Shown: piece after piece, positions 57,451 to 64,000 of the stretch
Position numbering within the stretch: position 1 is the first letter of the stretch
How the letters are laid out: each line of letters opens with the position of its first letter
From: Mermis nigrescens
Lineage: Eukaryota; Nematoda; Enoplea; Mermithida; Mermithidae
Reading direction: 5' to 3'
DNA: 64,000 nt
NCBI GenBank assembly: GCA_036768485.1
Contig: JAVLUZ010000627.1
Span: 124,001-188,000 of the forward strand
Made by a program: the position numbers and the translations under genes
The notes under the pieces: generated by a model
What the model was told of the DNA's origin: nothing
Database searches by the model: none
The model's input: only the letters and a program-made list of their open reading frames with translations

Positions 57451-60400
57451 GTGATGTCTCAGCAGCCCCACCATGCCCATCAGCTCCACCGTCCCAACAA
57501 CCCCACCATCCCAACAGCCACAACAAAATACCCAACAGCCCCACCGTCCCAATAGTCCCACTATCCCAACAGCCCCACCGTCTCGACAGCCCCACCGAAA
57601 ATCCCAACAGCCTCACCCGTCCCAACAACCCCCAAATTTCCCGAAAACAGCCCCACCGTCCCAACAGCCCCACCAAAAATCCCAACAGCCCCACCCGTCC
57701 CAACAGCCACACCAGTCCCAACAGCCCCACCGTCCCAACAGCCCCACCAATAATCCCAAAAGCCCCACCCGTCCCAACAGCCCCACTAGTCCCAACAGCC
57801 CCACCGTCCCAACAGCCCCACCAATAATCCCAACAGCCCCACCCGTCCCAACAGCCCCACGAGTTATAACAGCCTCACCCGTCCCAACAACCCCCACCAG
57901 TACCAACAGCCCCACCGTCCCATCAGCCTCACCAAAAATCCCAACAGCCCCACCCGTCCCAACAGCCCCACTGTCCCAACAGCCCGACAAAAAATCCCAA
58001 CAGCCCCACCCGTCTTAACAGCCCCACCAGTCCCACCGTCCCAACAGCCCCACCAATAATCTCAACAGCCCCAATAATCCCAACAGCCCCACCGATCCCA
58101 ACAGCCCCACCGTCCCAACAGCCCCATCGTCCACCATTCCAACAGCCCACCGTCCCGACAGCCCCACCAAAAATCCCAACAGCCCCACCCGTCCCAACAG
58201 CCCCACTATCCCAACAGCCCACCAAAAATCCCAACAGCCCCACCTGTCCCAACAACCCCCACCAGTCCCAACAGCCCCACCAAAAATCCCAACAGCCCCA
58301 CTCGTCTTAACAGCCCCACCAGTCCCAACAGCCCCACCCATCCCAACAACCTCCACCAGTCCCAACAACCCCACCGTCCCAACAGCCCCACCAAAAATCC
58401 CATCAGCCTCACCAGTCCCAACAGCCCCACCCGTCTCAACAAACCCCACCAGTCCCAACAGCCCCACCGTCCCAACAGCCCCACCAAAAATCCCAATACC
58501 CCCACCCGTCCCAACAGTCCCAACAGCCCACCGTGCCAACAGCCCAAACCGTCACAACAAACCCCACCAGTCCCAACAGCCCCACCAATAATCCGAACAG
58601 CCCCACCAACAATCCCTACAGCCCCACCAAAAATCCCAACAGCCCCACCCGTCTTCAGAGCCCCACCAGTTCCAACAGCCCCACCGTCCCAACAGCCCCA
58701 CCAGTAATCCCAACAGCCCCACCAATTCCAACAGCCCACTAATCCCAATAGCCCCACCGTCCCAACAGCCCCACCAATAATCCTAACAGCCCCATCCGTC
58801 CCAACAGCCCCACCAATCCCTACAGCCCCACCTTCCCAACAGCCCCACCTAAAATCCCAACAGCCCCACCCGTCTTAACAGCCCCACCAGTCCCGACAGC
58901 CCCACCCGTACCAACAACCCCCACCAGTCCCAACAGCCCCACCGTCTCAACAGCCCCACCAAAAATCCCAACAGCCCCACAAAAATCGCAACAGCCCCAC
59001 TAGTCCCAACAGCCCCACCGTCACAACAGCCCCCACCTAAAATCCCAACAGCCCCACCCGTCCCAACAACCCCCACCGGTCCCAACAGCCCCACCATACC
59101 AACAGCCCAACCCGTCTTAACAGCCCTACCAGTTCCAAAAGCCCCACCCGTCTCAACAGCCCCACCAGTCCCAACAGCCCCACCAGTCCCAACGGCCCCA
59201 CCCGTCCCAACAGCCCCACCGTCCCGACAGCCCACCAAAAATCCCAACAACCCCCACCGGTCCCAACAGCCCCACCATCCCAACAGCCCCACCAAAAATC
59301 CCAACAGCCCAACCCGTCTTAACAGCCCTACCATTTCCAAAAGCCCCACCCGTCTCAACAGCCCCACCAGTCCCAACAGCCCCACCAGTCCCAACAGCCC
59401 CACCAATCCCAACAGCCCCACCAATCCCAACAGCCCCACCATTCCCAACAGCCGACTGTCCCAACAGCCCCACCGTCCTAACAGCCCCACCAAAAATCCC
59501 AACAGCCCAACCCGTCCCAACAACCCCCACCAGTCCCAACAGCCCCACCAATAATCCCAACAGCCCCACCGTCCCAACAGCTCACCAAAAATCCCAGCAG
59601 CCCCACCTGTCTTAACAGCCCCACCAGTCCCAAAAGCCACACCCGTCCCAACAACCCCCACCAGTCCCAACAGCCCCACCATCTCAACAGCCCCACCAAA
59701 AATCCCAACAGCCCCACCAAAAATCCCAACAGGCCCACTAGTCCCAACAGCCCCACCGTCCCAACAGCCCCCACCAAAAATCCCAACAGCCCCACCCGTC
59801 CCAACAACCCCCACCAGTCCCAACAGTTCCACCATCCCAATAGCCCCACCAAAAATCCCAACAGCCCAACCCGTCTTAACCACCCTACCAGTTCCAAAAG
59901 CACCACCCGTCCCAACAACCCCCATCAGTCCCAACAGCCCCACCGTCCCAATAGCCCCACCAAAAATCCCAACAGCCCAACCCGTCTTAACAGCCCCACC
60001 AGTTCCAACAGCCCCACCCGTCTCAACAGCCCCACCAATGATCCCAACAGCCCCACCCAGTCCCAACAGCCCCACCAGTCCCAACAGCCCCACCAATCCC
60101 AACAGCCCCACCATTCCCAACAGCCGACTGTCCCAACAGCCCCACCGTCCCAACAGCCCCACCAAAAATCCCAACAGCCCCACCCGTCCCAACAACCCCC
60201 ACCAGTCCCAACAGCCCCACCAATAATCCCAACAGCCCCACCGTCCCAACAGCCTCACCAAAAATCCCAACAGCCCCACCCGTCTTAACAGCCCCACCAG
60301 TCCCAACAGCCCCACCCGTCCCAACAACCCCCACCAGTCCCAACAGCCCCACCGTCTCAACAGCCCCACCAAAAATCCCAACAGCCCCACCAAAAATCCC

Positions 60401-61862
60401 AACAGCCCCACTAGTCCCAACAGCCCCACCGTCCCAACAGCCCCCACCTAAAATCCCAACAGCCCCACCCGTCCCAACAACCCCCACCAGTCCCAACAGC
60501 CCCACCATCCCAACAGCCCCACCAAAAATCCCAACAGCCCAACCCGTCTTAACAGCCCTACCAGTTCCAAAAGCCCCACCCGTCCCAACAACCCCCACCA
60601 GTCCCAACAGCCCCACCGTCCCAATAGCCCCACCAAAAATCCCAACAGCCCCACCAAAAATCCCAACAGGCCCACTAGTCCCAACAGCCCCACCGTCCCA
60701 ACAGCCCCCACCAAAAATCCCAACAGCCCCACCCGTCCCAACAACCCCCACCAGTCCCAACAGCCCCACCAATAATCCCAACAGCCCCACCGTCCCAACA
60801 GCCCCACCAAAAATCCCAACAGCCCCACCTGTCTTAACAGCCCCACCAGTCCCAACAGCCCCACCCGTCCCAACAACCCCCACCAGTCCCAACAGCCCCA
60901 CCATCTCAACAGCCCCACCAAAAATCCCAACAGCCCCACCAAAAATCCGCAACAGCCCCACTAGTCCCAACAGCCCCACCGTCACAACAGCCCCCACCTG
61001 AAATCCCAACAGCCCCACCCGTCCCAACAACTCCCACCGGTCCCAACAGCCCCACCATCCCAACAGCCCCATCAAAAATCCCAACAGCCCAACCCGTCTT
61101 AACAGCCCTACCAGTTCCAAAAGCCCCACCCGTCTCAACAGCCCCACCACCAGTCCCAACAGCCCCACCAGTCCCAACAGCCCCACCCGTCCCAACAGCC
61201 CCACCGTCCCGACAGCCCACCAAAAATCCCAACAGCCCCACCAGTCCCAACAGCCCCACCATCCCAACAGCCCCACCAAAAATCCCAACAGCCCAACCCG
61301 TCTTAACAGCCCTACCAGTTCCAAAAGCCCCACCCGTCTCAACAGCCCCACCAGTCCCAACAGCCCCACCAGTCCCAACAGCCCCACCCGTCCCAACAGC
61401 CCCACCGTCCCGACAGCCCACCAAAAATCCCAACAGCCCCACCCATCCCAACAACCCCCACCAGTCCCAACAGCCCCACCAATAATTCCAACAGCCCCAC
61501 CGTCCCAACAGCCCCACCAAAAATCCCAACAGCCCCACCCGTCTTATCAGCCCCACCAGTCCCAACAGCCCCACCCGTACCAACAACCCCCACCAGTCCC
61601 AACAGCCCCACCGTCCCAAAGCCCCACCAAAAATCCCAACAGCCTCACCAGTCCCAACAGCTCCACCCGTCCCAACAGCCCCGCCAGTCGCAACAGCCCC
61701 ACAGTGCCAACAGCCCCACCAAGAATCCCAACAGCCTCACCCGTCCCAACAACCCCCACCAGTCCCAACAGCCCCACCAATAATCCCAACAGCCCCACCA
61801 TGCCAACAGCCCCACCAAAAATCACAACAGCCCCACTCGTCTTAACAGCCCCACCAGTCCCA

Positions 61863-61945
61863 ACCATAGGTGGGCAGCACCGAAATTCTCTGGAGGGGTG
61901 AAAAAGCCTCAGGGGGGTGAAAAATTTCAGGGGGGTGAAAAAACA
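61863..61945 (+). mobile_element. Deleted Rep-A copy inside the minisatellite
   Basis: It has the same left junction as 62583 (GTCCCAAC then CATAGGTGGGCAGCACCG). It soon breaks into GGGGTGAAAAA repeats and returns to satellite with no right end. Confidence 0.8.
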
Positions 61946-62582
61946 GCCCCACCTTCCCAACAGCCCCACTAAAAATCCCAACAGCCCCACCAGTTCCAAC
62001 AGCCCCACCAGTCCCAACAGCCAAACCAATAATACTAACAGCCCCACCCGTCCTAACAGCCCCACCCGTCCCAACAGCCCTACCAATTTCTACAGCCCCA
62101 TCAAAAATCCTAACAGCCCCACCCGTCTTAACAGCCCAACCAGTCCCAACAGCCCCACAATCCCAACAGCCTCACCAAAAATCCCAACAGCCCAACCGGT
62201 CCCAACAGCCCTACTGTCCCAACAGCCCACCAAAAATCCCTACAGCCCCACCCGTCCCAACAACCCCAACCAGTCCCAACAGCCTTACCAATAATCCCAA
62301 CAGCCCAACCGTTCCAACAGCCCCACGGTCCTAACAGCCCCACTAAAAATGCCAACAGCACCACCCGTCTTAACACCCCCAATAGTCCCAACAGCCCCAC
62401 CCGTCACAACAACCCCCACGAGTCCCAACAGCCCCACCGTCCCAACAGCCCCCACCAAAAATCCCAACAGCCCCACCAAAAATCCCAACAGCCCCACCCA
62501 TCCCAACAGCCCAACCAGTCCTAACAGCCCTACCAAAAATCCCAACAGCCCCACCCGTCTCAACAGCCCCACCAGTCCCAAC

Positions 62583-62839
62583 CATAGGTGGGCAGCACCG
62601 AAATTCTGAAGGGGGGGTGAAAAATTTTTAAAGGTCAAAAAATGGTCTTAAAAGTGGTAGTATGGCAAAAAACACCATTCTTCGACGTTTCTCATCAAGC
62701 TCTATCCAATGGCATCAAAAATTTGCTAAAAAGCAAAAAAAATTTTTCTGGGGGTTATTTTGTTTTCCGGTGGGGAAAGGGTATTTCAACTTCTGGGGGT
62801 GTGCATACCCTCCGAACCCCCCTCCCACGCCCATGTGTG
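62583..62839 (+). mobile_element. Full Rep-A MITE inside the minisatellite
   Basis: GTCCCAAC flanks both sides (62575-62582, 62840-62847), though the array itself contains this word. The ends are CATAGGTGGGCAGC and CACGCCCATGTGTG. The 257-bp copy includes the GGCATCAAAAATTTGC centre. Confidence 0.9.
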
Positions 62840-64000
62840 GTCCCAACAGCCCCACCTTCCCAACAGCCCAACCTTCCCAACAGCCCCACCAAAAATCCCA
62901 ACAGCGCCACCAGTTCCAACAGCCCCACCAGTCCCAACAGCCCCACCAATAATACTAACAGCCCCACCCGTCCTAACAGCCCCACCCGTCCCAACAGCCC
63001 TACCAATTTCTACAGCCCCACCAAAAATCCCAACAGCCCCACCGGTCCCAACAGCCCCACTGTCCCAACAGCCCACCAAAAATCCCTACAGCCCCACCCG
63101 TCCCAACAACCCCAACCAGTCCCAACAGCCCCACCAATAATCCCAACAGCCCAACCGTCCCAACAGCCCCACGGTCCTAACAGCCCTACTAAAAATGCCA
63201 ACAGCACCACCCGTCTTAACAGCCCCAATAGTCCCAACAGCCCCACCCGTCCCAACAACCCCCACCAGTCCCAACAGCCCCACCGTCCCAACAGCCCCCA
63301 TCAAAAATCCCAACAGCCCCACCCATCCCAACAGCCCAACCAGTCCTAACAGCCCTACCAAAAATCCCAACAGCCCCACCCGTCCCAACAGCCCCACCAG
63401 TCCCAACAGCCCCACCCGTCCCAACAGCCCCACCGTCCCAACAGCCCACCACAAATCCCAACAGCCCCACCCGTCCCAACAGCCCCACCGTCCCGACAGC
63501 CCACCAAAAATCCCAACAGCCCCACCCATCCCAACAACCCCCACCAGTCCCAACAGCCCCACCAGTAATTCCAACAGCCCCACTGACCCAACAGCCCCAC
63601 CAAAAATCCCAACAGCCCCACCCGTCCCAACAGCCCCACCAGTCCCAACAGCCCCACCCGTCCCAACAGCCCCACCACCAGTCCCAACAGCCCCACCAGT
63701 CCCAACAGCCCCACCTGTCCCAACAGCCCCACCAGTCCCAACAGCCCCACCAAAAATCCCAACAGCCCCACCAGTCCCAACAACCCCACCAGTCCCAACA
63801 GCCCCACCAATAATCCCAACAGCCCCACCCGTCCCAACAGCCCCACCAGTCCCAACAGCCCCACCAGTCCCAACAGCCCCACCTGTCCCAACAGCCCCAC
63901 CAAAAATCCCAACAGCCCCACCCGTCCCAACAGCCCCACCAGTCCCAACAGCCCCACCAAATCCCAACAGCCCCACCAGTCCCAACAGCCCCACCAGTCC

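Larger units (their letters stand above)
57455..64000. repeat. C-rich minisatellite array, 17-21 bp monomers, open at the right edge
   Basis: The core is CCCAACAGCCCCACC plus a variable end (GT, AGT, CGT, AAAAAT, AATAAT), giving 17, 18 and 21 bp units, and a 19-bp form CCCAACAACCCCCACCAGT. By my estimate there are about 350 units. Variants follow higher-order patterns; for example CAGCCGACTGTCCCAAC appears at about 59451 and 60120. The plus strand is almost free of G outside the core. Long frames on both strands (Pro-Thr-Ala, Gly-Ala-Val, Trp-Gly-Cys) result from the repeat length and low stop content, not from coding selection. Confidence 0.95.

Noticed and set aside
57338..64000. Very long ORFs on both strands (up to 532 codons) with Gly-Ala-Val, Gly-Leu-Leu, Trp-Gly-Cys or Pro-Thr-Ala repeats.
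   Set aside because: Several frames on both strands are open at once because the minisatellite unit is near 18 bp and almost lacks stop triplets. No single frame is kept, unit lengths shift the frame, and there is no start context or splice evidence.
57455..64000. Regularly spaced repeats that could suggest a CRISPR array.
   Set aside because: There are no unique spacers, no cas genes, and the host is clearly eukaryotic. It is a minisatellite.

Overview
The window looks like nuclear DNA of an invertebrate metazoan; I cannot place the lineage. It is AT-rich and intron-rich. It holds three conserved animal genes whose exons are mostly 50-200 bp, with introns from about 80 bp to 5 kb, and almost everything else is non-autonomous transposon copies and tandem repeats. 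There are no bacterial-type operons, rRNA genes or phage genes. The three genes were assembled by eye from splice sites, reading-frame phase and recalled family similarity; none has been aligned by software.

Layout. 2984-19048 (+): the last ten exons of mitochondrial elongation factor G1 (GFM1); the GTP-binding half lies upstream of the window. 21206-26024 (+): complete three-exon POLR3K (RNA polymerase III subunit RPC10/C11). 26025-33158: intergenic, packed with hAT-type MITEs. 33159-51128 (-): thirteen exons of an MBOAT1/2-type lysophospholipid acyltransferase, from start to stop, but lacking one conserved block. 51129-57035: intergenic with inverted and tandem repeats. 57036-57450: about two copies of a ~195-bp repeat. 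57455-64000: a C-rich 17-21 bp minisatellite that runs off the end of the window.

Mobile elements. Several short-element families carry terminal inverted repeats and 8-bp target duplications, which is the hAT signature. I name them Rep-A to Rep-H here. Rep-A begins like CATAGGTGGGC and ends like GCCCATGTGTG, and at least eight copies have matching 8-bp flanks. One Tc1/mariner-like MITE, one pogo-like MITE and one 765-bp foldback element use TA targets. Nested insertions give a relative order in several places: Rep-G inside Rep-E, Rep-C and a mariner MITE inside Rep-B, Rep-A inside a larger hAT element, and Rep-A inside the minisatellite.

Most unusual points: a short GGCGC-NNN-GCGCC hairpin recurs in unrelated repeat families; one GFM1 junction looks non-canonical and two introns look GC-AG; the MBOAT gene lacks a conserved frame-neutral block; and a MITE has been copied along with a higher-order repeat of the minisatellite. 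The three genes belong to different pathways (mitochondrial translation, Pol III transcription, phospholipid remodelling), and nothing suggests they work together.
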